The position numbers were made by a program, and so were the translations under genes. Shown here piece after piece: positions 45,096 through 53,925 of a stretch of DNA of 64,000 nt. The notes under the pieces are model-generated. The model saw only the letters and a list, made by a program, of their open reading frames with translations. It did not search any database and was not told where the DNA came from. Location of the stretch: the NCBI GenBank assembly GCA_026182355.1, contig JAPFBL010000102.1, forward strand, positions 62,001-126,000, given 5' to 3'. This DNA comes from Hermatobates lingyangjiaoensis. Its lineage: Eukaryota; Arthropoda; Insecta; Hemiptera; Hermatobatidae. Position 1 is the stretch's first letter; each line of letters begins with the position of its first letter.

Positions 45096-45141
45096 TTTGA
45101 TTATTATTCTTATATATATAAAAATATTTCACATAAACACG

Positions 45142-45143
<2 letters not shown>

Positions 45144-45190
<47 letters not shown>

Positions 45191-45360
45191 AAAAGGTTAT
45201 ATCTAAATCTCTTATTCCTAAATGTTTGCTAAATATTTGTAACGATCCTTTTGATAATTTTCATTCTTTGTTGCTAAAAAAACATATTTACTTGTGTCGG
45301 GAGTGACATATATATATATATATAGGTGACATAATCTATATATATATATATATATATATA
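45144..45360 (+). mobile_element. (TA)n-bounded copy of the 44146-44268 segment
   Basis: The 120-bp segment starting TGAAAAGGTTATATC is bounded exactly by (TA)n on the left (45144-45188) and on the right (45307-45324), followed by another (TA)n (45337-45360). Such clean TA borders on an internal fragment suggest insertion or recombination at TA tracts. Confidence 0.55.
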
Positions 45361-47662
45361 TTGTAAAAGACGAGCCAATCCCTGTTACGTATTACTTTGG
45401 GCACTTCTTATTGGTTGTGGGTGTTTATTCGTTGAACACGTTTCTCCTTAGCACACTCCGTCTGCTCGGCCGCCTCAGCCTTCACTCCGGGAGAGGGCTC
45501 GCAGTCCCTACTTAATTTTCCAATAGAGTTGGATGAAGGTCTTGGCGTCCTGGCTTGGAAGTGTACCTCGTCGAACTCGGTGTTTACTATGGGCTTAGTG
45601 GATTTCATTAGATACTGGTTGTTGGTGTTTTCTGTAAATTCTATTGATGTGGGTGTATGTAGACCTTTTCCCCGTCGGTTTCTTAAGACGCTTGGCTGCA
45701 TCCGCCGTCCTTCCTGGAGAGGGCTCGCAGTCCCTACTTTAATTTCACAGAGGGCAGGAATGGCATAGGCGTCCTCACGCAGAAGAGTTCCTCGTAAGAA
45801 TCTGGTCCGGGCTATGGGCATTATGATTTGAAGTTGAAGTTGAGTGTGTGTGGCGTTTGTCATTAGACCCCTTTACTGCAGTGTTTTCCTGAAGAATGCG
45901 TGGCGCCTTCCTCGTGTCGTTGCGACCGGTTTCGACCGTTCCTCGGTCATTCTCAAGCTGGTGGGTGTAGTTCCTGGCTGGATTGTGCGTTATTATATGT
46001 TGAATGCCAGATTAGATATTGTAAAAGACGAGCCAATCCCTGTTACGTATTACTTTGGGCACTTCTTATTGGTTGTGGGTGTTTATTCGTAGAACACGTT
46101 TCTCCTTAGCACACTCCGTCTGCTCAGCCGCCTCAGCCTTCACTCCGGGAGAGGGCTCGCAGTCCCTACTTAATTTTCCAATAGAGTTGGATGAAGGTCT
46201 TGGCGTCCTGGCTTGGAAGTGTACCTCGTCGAACTCGGTGTTTACTATGGGCTTAGTGGATTTCATTAGATACTGGTTGTTGGTGTTTTCTGTAAATTCT
46301 ATTGATGTGGGTGTATGTAGACCTTTTCCCCGTCGGTTTCAACACTCAACATATAATAACGCACAATCCAGCCAGGAACTACACCCACCAGCTTGAGAAT
46401 GACCGAGGAACGGTCGAAACCGGTCGCAACGACACGAGGAAGGCGCCACGCATTCTTCAGGAAAACACTGCAGTAAAGGGGTCTAATGACAAACGCCACA
46501 CACACTCAACTTCAACTTCAAATCATAATGCCCATAGCCCGGACCAGATTCTTACGAGGAACTCTTCTGCGTGAGGACGCCTATGCCATTCCTGCCCTCT
46601 GTGAAATTAAAGTAGGGACTGCGAGCCCTCTCCAGGAAGGACGGCGGATGCAGCCAAGCGTCTTAAGAAACCGACGGGGTAAAGGTCTACATACACCCAC
46701 ATCAATAGAATTTACAGAAAACACCAACAACCAGTATCTAATGAAATCCACTAAGCCCATAGTAAACACCGAGTTCGACGAGGTACACTTCCAAGCCAGG
46801 ACGCCAAGACCTTCATCCAACTCTATTGGAAAATTAAGTAGGGACTGCGAGCCCTCTCCCGGAGTGAAGGCTGAGGCGGCCGAGCAGACGGAGTGTGCTA
46901 AGGAGAAACGTGTTCAACGAATAAACACCCACAACCAATAAGAAGTGCCCAAAGTAATACGTAACAGGGATTGGCTCGTCTTTTACAATATCTAATCTGG
47001 CATTCAACATATAATAACGCACAATCCAGCCAGGAACTACACCCACCAGCTTGAGAATGACCGAGGAACGGTCGAAACCGGTCGCAACGACACGAGGAAG
47101 GCGCCAGGCATTCTTCAGGAAAACACTGCAGTAAAGGGGTCTAATGACAAACGCCACACACACTCAACTTCAACTTCAAATCATAATGCCCATAGCCCGG
47201 ACCAGATTCTTACGAGGAACTCTTCTGCGTGAGGACGCCTATGCCATTCCTGCCCTCTGTGAAATTAAAGTAGGGACTGCGAGCCCTCTCCAGGAAGGAC
47301 GGCGGATGCAGCCAAGCGTCTTAAGAAACCGACGGGGAAAAGGTCTACATACACCCACATCAATAGAATTTACAGAAAACACCAACAACCAGTATCTAAT
47401 GAAATCCACTAAGCCCATAGTAAACACCGAGTTCGACGAGGTACACTTCCAAGCCAGGACGCCAAGACCTTCATCCAACTCTATTGGAAAATTAAGTAGG
47501 GTCTGCGAGCCCTCTCCCGGAGTGAAGGCTGAGGCGGTCGAGCAGACGGAGTGTGCTAAGGAGAAACGTGTTCAACGAATAAACACCCACAACCAATAAG
47601 AAGTGCCCAAAGTAATACGTAACAGGGATTGGCTCGTCTTTTACAATATCTAATCTGGCATT

Positions 47663-47667
<5 letters not shown>
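45361..47667. repeat. 658-bp tandem/inverted array with HHR-like motif in each unit
   Basis: Two minus-oriented units (45361-46018; partial 46019-46341) meet two plus-oriented units (about 46343-47000; 47001-47667) head-to-head; period 658 bp, near-identical copies. The outer ends meet (TA)n at 45337-45360 and 47668-47696. Units are much GC-richer than the window. Each complete unit carries one HHR-like motif (45924-45956 -, 46393-46425 +, 47051-47083 +): UUGAGAA (C3 and G8 changed), extra U, helix II GACC/GGUC, GAAA, palindrome ACCGGU, C. The direct repeats inside each arm resemble products of a circular or multimeric template. Confidence 0.8.
46486..46941 (+). CDS. 151-codon ORF of the 658-bp unit (unrecognised)
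   Basis: An identical frame occurs at 45408-45863 (-) and, with two substitutions, at 47144-47599 (+). A partial one lies at 46066-46266 (-). The product starts MTNATHTQLQLQI, is Arg/Pro/Thr-rich, has no hydrophobic segment and has no domain I know. Its opposite strand also contains long open frames, so openness may reflect GC content rather than coding. Near identity of copies means no selection test is possible within the window. It could encode a small element protein or nothing. Confidence 0.25.
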   Translation: MTNATHTQLQLQIIMPIARTRFLRGTLLREDAYAIPALCEIKVGTASPLQEGRRMQPSVLRNRRGKGLHTPTSIEFTENTNNQYLMKSTKPIVNTEFDEVHFQARTPRPSSNSIGKLSRDCEPSPGVKAEAAEQTECAKEKRVQRINTHNQ

Positions 47668-47699
<32 letters not shown>

Positions 47700-47700
<1 letters not shown>

Positions 47701-48195
47701 AAAATGAAAACAGAAAAATATTAATTAAAGTCATCACTAGTTCGTGTTATTCTGGGTGTCATACGATGAAATGTAATTTGTTATTTTCAAAATTCAGTGA
47801 AGTTTGATTACGTATAATCAATTATGAAGACAATGTCCATGTAATTAAATTATATTATTTTTTTTAGTAAACAAAAATAACAATTTATAGTTTTATTTTT
47901 AGATATATCTGTACTTTGGGACTTGAATTGACAAAAGTTGTAGGATTAAATTTTGTAGCCTTGATTATTTGTTACTATATTCTGCAATACTAAATTGGTA
48001 TGGGATATGACGCAGTTATTTGAAACAAACTACGAAAAAAAAAAGATATAATGAAATTATAAGTGTTTTTAAACTCAAAATAGCCCTGAGATGGTATATC
48101 CACCAGAGTCACTTATCAATGTGACAATTAGGTGTTAAAATATCACATAACATATTTTATGGAAAATAGATACATTAGATATTTGATAAAATGTC
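47700..48195. other. AT-rich sequence, nothing recognised
   Basis: No gene or element recognised. Confidence 0.3.
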
Positions 48196-48199
48196 AAGA

Positions 48200-48610
48200 A
48201 GACATTTTGTCAGAAGGAGAGTGGAAAGGACAGGCTGGTTTGGAACAGCCCTAAGTTCTAAATGGATTGCTGAGAAGAGAGTGGGAGGAAAGCTTTATTA
48301 GCCGTAAGGGAATTTGTTGCAAATGCGAGTTGCATGTATGGATGAAGGGCCGTCCCTTCTCGCAGTCCTAATACCCTTTCCCGCAGCTAGTGGACAGTTC
48401 TTATTTACCAACTCGACCCTATCAGATATCCTCTACTTTTCCATCCTACTTTCAATTCCCTTACACTGTTGTTTTTTTTATATGTTTATTTGCTATCGTA
48501 TTCTACCTTGGGTAAGTGTGAACGACTTCATCGCCTATTGCTGTTATCGTTGCATTCCAGTTTACTGTGATTGTTTTCCCAAAATAACGTTTCCATTTAT
48601 ACGTATATAA
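48200..48610. promoter_or_regulatory. GC-richer unique patch, possible regulatory DNA
   Basis: Less AT-rich than the flanks and unrelated to the repeats, with GCTTTATTAGCCGTAAG near 48291 and GCAAATGCGAG near 48319. The open frame 48314-48610 (98 codons) has no recognised domain. Either conserved non-coding DNA or an unrecognised exon; weak evidence for both. Confidence 0.25.
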
Positions 48611-48828
48611 CAATAACATGCCAAATTATAGTGAAAACTCCGTTGAAAGAACTGATACAACTCTTTCTATCACGGTACCAGGACAAGTAGTGATTTCCTT
48701 GTTTACTAGGTACAAGGATATATGATATATATATATATATATATCATATATATGTAAATTTAGGGAGCAATCCTTCTTTTATGCATGTAAATATGTATTC
48801 TTTTAAGTTTTTGTAAATATGTTTAACT

Positions 48829-48859
48829 CTGAAGATGGTCTAGGAGACCGAAACATGTC
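48829..48859 (+). ncRNA. Hammerhead-ribozyme-like motif, family K
   Basis: CUGAAGA; extra U; 5-bp helix II GGUCU/AGACC with loop AGG; GAAA; palindrome ACAUGU; C, giving the favoured GUC triplet. Helix I pairs ACU with AGU. All core bases present apart from the inserted nucleotide. The start codon of the micro-ORF (48855-48857) lies inside helix III. Confidence 0.7.
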
Positions 48860-48991
48860 AGTATTGAAAAATAAATCTTTTGGAGAACTGGTGTATTTAA
48901 TACCAGAAAGATTTAAATCAAAGGTGAGAAAACTTGAAAGATCGACTATGAAATTGATTCATGCAACAGTACAAAGGTCGTTCAACAAAAC

Positions 48992-48992
<1 letters not shown>
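48855..48992 (+). CDS. Family K micro-ORF, copy 2
   Basis: Starts at the ATG inside the ribozyme: MSVLKNKSFGELVYLIPERF, then KSKVRKLER and a short tail that runs into the (TA)n, where it becomes Tyr-Ile repeats. Conserved with 19152, 50834 (-) and 51421 in K-S-F-G-E-L, P-E-R-[W/F]-K and R-K-L-E. Cleavage at the HHR would remove this start codon from the downstream RNA. Confidence 0.5.
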
Positions 48993-49023
<31 letters not shown>

Positions 49024-49024
49024 T

Positions 49025-49315
49025 CATCGCAAAAAAGAAGAAAAGCAACACACAGAGAAAGAGACACACTTACAAACTCAAATTTTCGGATGATCCGTCT
49101 TTAGAAGAATAGAGAATGGGTGACCAAGCACGACGGAAACCCAGGCAGGTTTCCTGCTGTTGTGTTTCCAGCGTGCATGGTCGCCATTCTCTATTCTCCT
49201 GAAGACGCATCATCAGAAAATTTGAGTTTGTAAGTGTGTCTCTTTCTGTGTGTGTTGCTTTTCATCGTTTTCGAGCTGATTTGCGTCCAGTTTGGATCGT
49301 TTTTTCAAATTTTGA
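49025..49315. mobile_element. Inverted pair of family D HHR elements
   Basis: Minus core 49080-49104 (CUAAAGA, extra C, helix II GGAU/AUCC-type, GAAA, AAUU, U) and plus core 49199-49223 (CUGAAGA, GAAA, AAUU, U; helix II degraded). Helix I CUC/GAG in the plus copy. The two arms carry complementary damage: one has the good helix II, the other the good core box. Confidence 0.65.
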
Positions 49316-49365
49316 GTGATATATATATATAGAATATAAGAATAAAGAGAACACTTATAGAATTC

Positions 49366-49393
49366 AATATTTCGAACTGTTGTTCGTCATCAG
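49366..49393 (-). ncRNA. Hammerhead-ribozyme-like motif, family B
   Basis: CUGAUGA; extra C; 4-bp helix II GAAC/GUUC with loop AACA; GAAA; AUAU; U. Helix I AUUC/GAAU. Intact core apart from the inserted base. Confidence 0.65.
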
Positions 49394-49512
49394 GAATAGA
49401 CTAGAAGAGAGGATGAAGTGAGAGAGATCTCCCCACGTCGAACAACGGAGCGCGTGCAGGAAGGCAACTCACCGCCCTGCCTTCCTGCAGGACTCTTCGC
49501 TCGTCACACCTC

Positions 49513-49538
49513 CTGATGACGACGACGGTCGAAATATC
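49513..49538 (+). ncRNA. Hammerhead-ribozyme-like motif, family B
   Basis: CUGAUGA; extra C; helix II GAC/GUC with loop GACG; GAAA; AUAU; C (triplet AUC). Helix I begins UC/GA. Intact core but short helices. Confidence 0.6.
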
Positions 49539-49819
49539 GATGTAAGTTATGTCTGTGACTTTCTGTGTGTTTCCTTCGTTTTGAATTTATTTTATATATA
49601 TATATATATATATAATATATTTATAGCTACACAACTGATAGAGTAAAGCACGCATGGTCATATTTCGCACTTACATAAACTATTTCCAGGGCACTTAAAC
49701 CGTGACAAAGCTTATATATTTCATAATTTCTAACCTTCTATTGCAAGAAGAGGATTTCAACGGTATTCCAGCGTATTTGATTCCAGTTATAGTATTCAAG
49801 AAGATTTGCTACCTTCTTA

Positions 49820-49895
49820 TAATTATATTTTACGGTTGAAAGACCTTAGTCTTGTTTTCCCATTTCTTATTGTGGTTTGATCATTGACATATATA
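49820..49895 (+). mobile_element. Family C tail fragment
   Basis: TACGGTTGAAAGACCTTAGTC at 49829 and GGTTTGATCATTGAC: the 3' part of helix II through the tail; the CUGACGA half is missing. Confidence 0.55.
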
Positions 49896-49929
49896 TAAAT
49901 ATGATCCTTAGAAATAAGTCCTAAGAAAT

Positions 49930-50110
49930 ATGATCCGAAACGGACACATATAGTTCAATGTAGAAAAAGAAACATAGAGAAATTAAAAGCACCCAGAGAC
50001 GGTCTTCAATCGTCTGTGAATCTGTGCACTTGGTTTCCCTCTCTTATCTCTCCTGAAGACAGTTCAAACCGAAAATTAGAGACTGTAAGTGGTTGTTATT
50101 AATTTTTCTT
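49930..50110. mobile_element. Family E HHR element
   Basis: Core 50053-50078 (+): CUGAAGA, extra C, helix II GUU/AAC, GAAA, AAUU, A; helix I CUCU/GAGA. A family-E-like minus tail remnant may lie at 49945-49985. Confidence 0.55.
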
Positions 50111-50269
50111 GAAATTCTCCTTGACATTTTCCTTTACAATGTCGTGGTGGTTGAACCAAGATAATGAGAATTTTGGAACTCGCAGTTTCCTATTTTACAA
50201 CTATATTTATAAATCACATTGGTTCTCTGGAGTGCTTCCTTCTTTATCATCTTATTGTGGATAACCATG

Positions 50270-50273
<4 letters not shown>

Positions 50274-50318
<45 letters not shown>

Positions 50319-50490
50319 GTTTCACAGTAAACTATAAACACAGAGTAAATATACGAACACGCGTGTCTTTGGTTGAACCATCAACGAAAAATTAGAGACT
50401 GTACGTGTGTCCGTCTCTACACTCTGTGTTTATAGTTTACTGTGAAACGTTTGTTTGTCCTTGGTGGATCGTTTCCCTGTTGATAAAGTA
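50274..50490. mobile_element. (TA)n and inverted family E tails
   Basis: (TA)n 50274-50318, then inverted CGTTTCACAGTAAACTATAA (50319-) and its complement ending GTGAAACG (about 50450). The ribozyme between them (GGTTGAACC, GAAAAATTAGAG near 50371-50397) has lost the CUGANGA box. Confidence 0.6.
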
Positions 50491-50499
50491 TATATATAT

Positions 50500-50614
50500 A
50501 GTTCACACAGGAAAGAGAAAAACAAATAAAGACACACACAAAAGATTCACAACGATATTTCGACAGTCGTCGTCATCGGGCAGAAGTAGTCACTGTGAGT
50601 AGCTAAAGCTAACT

Positions 50615-50616
<2 letters not shown>
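50500..50616 (-). mobile_element. Family B HHR element, minus copy
   Basis: Core 50554-50579: CCGAUGA, extra C, helix II GAC/GUC, GAAA, AUAU, C. The 5' block ends AGCTAAAGCTAAC next to the (TA)n at 50618-50666. Confidence 0.6.
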
Positions 50617-50669
<53 letters not shown>

Positions 50670-50698
50670 GTATTTTGGGAGCAGACCTTCAATCAAAC

Positions 50699-50834
50699 AT
50701 GTTTTATTAAAAATTATGCCAATTTTAACTTTTGTTCTTTTCCGAGTTAATTTTTCAAGTTTTCTCACTATGGATTTCCACCTTTCTGGTAAAATATAAA
50801 GTAATTCACCAAAAGATTTATTCTTGACTTCCAT
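50699..50834 (-). CDS. Family K micro-ORF, minus arm
   Basis: Starts MEVKNKSFGELLYILPERWK, continues with IVRKLEKLTRKRTKVK and a short hydrophobic end before the tail. Differs from the 51421 copy at one residue in the first 20. Sits about 60 nt downstream of the ribozyme cleavage site. Confidence 0.5.
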
Positions 50835-50895
50835 TTTATTAACTAACAAGTTTTAACTATAACAAACAAATTAACCTTACATACAAATTATATAC

Positions 50896-50925
50896 GACGT
50901 TTCGGTCAGCTCTGACCATCTTCAG
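50896..50925 (-). ncRNA. Hammerhead-ribozyme-like motif, family K (minus arm)
   Basis: Identical to 51330-51359: CUGAAGA, extra U, helix II GGUCA/UGACC with loop GAGC, GAAA, ACGU, C (GUC triplet). Confidence 0.7.
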
Positions 50926-51329
50926 GCACTAATAACAATTCATAACAGAACTCAAATACAAAAATAAGAACTATCTAAATTATTAACACAATTATTAACA
51001 TCCTAACAGAATAAGAAATATTTACATGAATTGAGTGGGAGGTTATACAGGTTATAACGGTCCTCAGGGTTGCTATTAATTAAAAGTACTAACGAATTTG
51101 AAAATAATCAGGCATTGAACTTAATATTATCCTACGTTCCTGCATGCAGTTTTAATATTCTTGAGAAGCTCGTGGTCTGGTTGTTCAGGTTCGGCTTCTT
51201 TTCTCTTATGCACAGCGCACTCAATTCATGTAAATATTTCTTATTCTGTTAGGATGTTTATAATTGTGTTAATAATTTAGATAGTTCTTATTTTTGTATT
51301 TGAGTTCTGTTATGAATTGTTATTAGTGC

Positions 51330-51359
51330 CTGAAGATGGTCAGAGCTGACCGAAACGTC
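51330..51359 (+). ncRNA. Hammerhead-ribozyme-like motif, family K (plus arm), best core
   Basis: CUGAAGA; extra U; 5-bp helix II GGUCA/UGACC, loop GAGC; GAAA; palindrome ACGU; C, so the triplet is GUC. Helix I GUGC/GUAU pairs with two wobbles. Best example of an intact core in the window. Confidence 0.7.
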
Positions 51360-51420
51360 GTATATAATTTGTATGTAAGGTTAATTTGTTTGTTATAGTT
51401 AAAACTTGTTAGTTAATAAA

Positions 51421-51553
51421 ATGGAAGTCAATAATAAATCTTTTGGTGAATTACTTTATATTTTACCAGAAAGGTGGAAATCCATAGTGAGAAAACTTGA
51501 AAAATTAACTCGGAAAAGAACAAAAGTTAAAATTGGCATAATTTTTAATAAAA
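51421..51553 (+). CDS. Family K micro-ORF, plus arm
   Basis: MEVNNKSFGELLYILPERWK followed by IVRKLEKL and a Lys/Arg-rich stretch, then truncation at the TA run. Same relation to the ribozyme as in the minus arm. Confidence 0.5.
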
Positions 51554-51560
51554 TATATAT

Positions 51561-52796
51561 ATATATATACTGAATATTTATAATTATTGATAGATAAACT
51601 GTTTAAATTGTTAAAATCGTCTATAAAGTCTTATTGAAACTTTCATTTTAGCTTCTTTTTAGAAATATTGTCAAGTCAGTTACTACGTTCACAACTTTAC
51701 ACTAATATGAAATGAATGATTGGTTTTTCTTATATTAATTTTTTTTATAATGGACATCCATTTTCATAGAAAAAGTAGATGAATACTATGTAACTAAACG
51801 TTCCAGTTATTTTAAAAATTTACTTTTTGACAGATTGATAGAGGTATGTAGACCTTAATCAGTAAATGAACTTGATTTTTTGGACATCACTGTATTTTAG
51901 GAAAGTATAAAAGGAACGGTATTTATTTGATATTATACCATAAGATTTGAGTGCAGTAACTATAACCATCTATTTTTTTAAAAAAAAAAAATTAAGGTGA
52001 AATTGTTATATGGGTTTATTTGGATATCTGTATTCAGATATGAATTATGAAGGAAAGTTTGAAATGATGGAAATTTATGACATATTCTAATGTAGTTTTT
52101 TCGCAAAATTTTCTTTCAATCTTTTTATATATATTTTTAATTGCTGTACTATTAAAGGTTTTGTAGAATATTACATAAGTTACTGTGAACCCCAGAGGAA
52201 GCTGGCAGTACTTATAAGCGACAGTGAGGGTTATTAGGAAATGAGTTGGAACTAATGTTTAGAATTAGAATAAGAATGGAAGCTTAAAAAAGGGGATACT
52301 GAAGCGGCTGAAGTAAAATGCTTTTCGGGTAATTGACTCTTTGGTGCAAATACTCGACACCAACAAACATATAAATATTTATTAACATTGAATACCCAAA
52401 ATATCCGATTATTTTATTTTGTATATTTTTACTACACACTTTTGCCAGTTTTTTTTTCTTTTTTTGTCAAATTCATTCATATTTTTACAAAATTAACTTC
52501 GAAATTATACTGATCATAGTTAGTAAAAGCACCACTTAGTTTATTTTGACCTTTGGATTTTCTTTATTTTTTGGAATTAGTCTACATGTTATAATTATAT
52601 CTTGAACATATCATGATGAAAAGATATTGCATAAACGGTACATATGTATATTTGAGACGCAGGGTTTATAAACGCAATGTGTTGTGTTGCAGTATTCAAC
52701 AACACTTTGAACAGAGCAACAAAAATCAATTACTATTTCTTTACAAGCTTGTTCAACAGTTAGAGGATCTATTCTTGGTTCCTTAATAGTATAAAC
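51561..52796. other. AT-rich sequence, nothing recognised
   Basis: No gene recognised. The open frame 52611-52886 (-) overlaps the hAT element and is not coding. Confidence 0.3.
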
Positions 52797-53085
52797 CAGG
52801 GTTTTCCAAAGTTGACTACACAGAGTCCTGGGGCTCCGTGTGTGAGGCTGAGAGGCTCCGGGAAGCCCTTTCTTAAAGAGGACCAAATTCTTTATATAGA
52901 AAAATTAAATCGCTGCAGATGTTTAGTTAATAATACTTTTTTTAACCCAAAAAAATCATTAGTTTGTGTTAAAATTTGAAATTAGTTTTTTTATATTTAT
53001 TTTAGTAATTATCTTGTTAGTGATCCGTGAAAACCCTTTGCCCTGATTAGGGGCTCCATGGTATCCTGAAATTTGAGAAACCCTG
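52797..53085. mobile_element. hAT-type MITE with 8-bp target duplication
   Basis: Terminal repeats CAGGGTTTTCCAAA (left) and CAGGGTTTCTCAAA (complement of right end) fit hAT ends. Flanks GTATAAAC (52789-52796) and ATATAAAC (53086-53093) match at 7 of 8 bases. Subterminal GGGGCTCCGTG/GGGGCTCCATG blocks are inverted as well. About 290 bp, non-coding. Confidence 0.85.
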
Positions 53086-53089
53086 ATAT

Positions 53090-53840
53090 AAACTATCTCG
53101 TATAGTATAAACCAAAACAGCCAACCATAGACTCTATAAAATTTTGATATTATTCTGAAGTTGTAAAATACAATGTAAGGTAGTACTATTTAGGTAATAT
53201 CTATCTATGTAGGTAAATAACCTTATTAGTTTGAGAAACTAAAAAAATATACTGAAGTAACTCAAAGCTATTCAGAGCTACTTGTAAACCATTACTACTA
53301 GTACAATAATGATAATAAAGTCATGACACGAGAAATAAGTAAATTGCACTGTGACCAACAGACTCCACTCCAAACAAAAAACGCCCTCGTATAAAACATA
53401 CATTTATATAACTGAGACTGGGCAAGGTCCTCCAGTTATTTCACAACAAAAAAAAAACCTGTAAAACTAAAAATACTGGAAGCCTTATATATAAAAGAAA
53501 AAAAAACATTAATTAATTTACAGGCTAATGAAATGTACATAATTCCTTCAAATAGGAATATTGAACCATAAATTCGGTTCAACAAAAAGACAGTTGATCG
53601 AACTACTAATACTCAAAACAGGTGATATTTCAGCAAGAAATAACCAAAATTTGATATCAGTTTAGGCATTTGATAAAGCAGTAGTTTATTTCAAATCTCA
53701 AATTTTATTTGTATTGTATATTTTACTGAATTCTATAAATTATAAAGATCAAGAGAATTCTAACCTAGTGCAATCAGTTATTATATGGTATTTCCTCATT
53801 TCAGGGTAAAAAGCAAAAATGCTAAAACGACATTGTATTT
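53090..53840. other. AT-rich sequence, nothing recognised
   Basis: No gene or element recognised. Confidence 0.3.
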
Positions 53841-53844
53841 TTTA

Positions 53845-53925
53845 GTTAATACCTGAGGAAGAACACTACATGTTCGAAACGCGTTGTTTATACCATTCAA
53901 TTTTTATATGTTGAGACCATTTCAT
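53845..53925 (+). mobile_element. Solitary family G HHR element
   Basis: Ribozyme 53853-53885 followed by a short tail; no TA tract and no inverted partner, unlike most others in the window. Confidence 0.55.
53853..53885 (+). ncRNA. Hammerhead-ribozyme-like motif, solitary
   Basis: CUGAGGA; extra A; 5-bp helix II GAACA/UGUUC; GAAA; palindrome ACGCGU; U (GUU). Helix I is weak (AC/GU). Confidence 0.6.

Larger units (their letters stand above)
48726..49023 (+). mobile_element. Family K element with intact HHR and micro-ORF, (TA)n both sides
   Basis: (TA)n 48726-48743, a minus-type tail fragment (AAATTTAGGGAGCAATCC), then the plus copy: ribozyme 48829-48859, micro-ORF from 48855, and (TA)n 48993-49023. 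Confidence 0.7.
49321..49612. mobile_element. Inverted pair of family B HHR elements, both cores intact
   Basis: Minus core 49366-49393 and plus core 49513-49538, spacer GC-rich (49420-49500) with a CTGCAGGAAGG/CCTTCCTGCAG inverted match. (TA)n 49596-49611 follows the right tail. Both cores keep CUGAUGA, GAAA, AUAU and a permitted cleavage base. Confidence 0.7.
50618..51560. mobile_element. Long inverted pair of family K elements with intact HHRs and micro-ORFs
   Basis: Left arm (about 50667-51031, minus) and right arm (about 51215-51553, plus) are near-identical inverted copies extending from the 5' flank CACTCAATTCATG through the ribozyme and micro-ORF. The spacer (51032-51214) is unrelated. 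The left arm ends in (TA)n 50618-50666 and the right arm in a short TA run at 51554. The left arm's tail is complete; the right is cut at ATAAAATATA. Confidence 0.8.

Noticed and set aside
45529..47478. Antisense ORFs in the 658-bp array
   Set aside because: Shadows of the 151-codon frame in a GC-richer repeat; no domain.
50341..50400. Intact family E ribozyme
   Set aside because: GAAA and AAUU are present but the CUGANGA box is lost.
52611..52886. Minus-strand ORF of 91 codons
   Set aside because: It crosses the left end of the hAT MITE.
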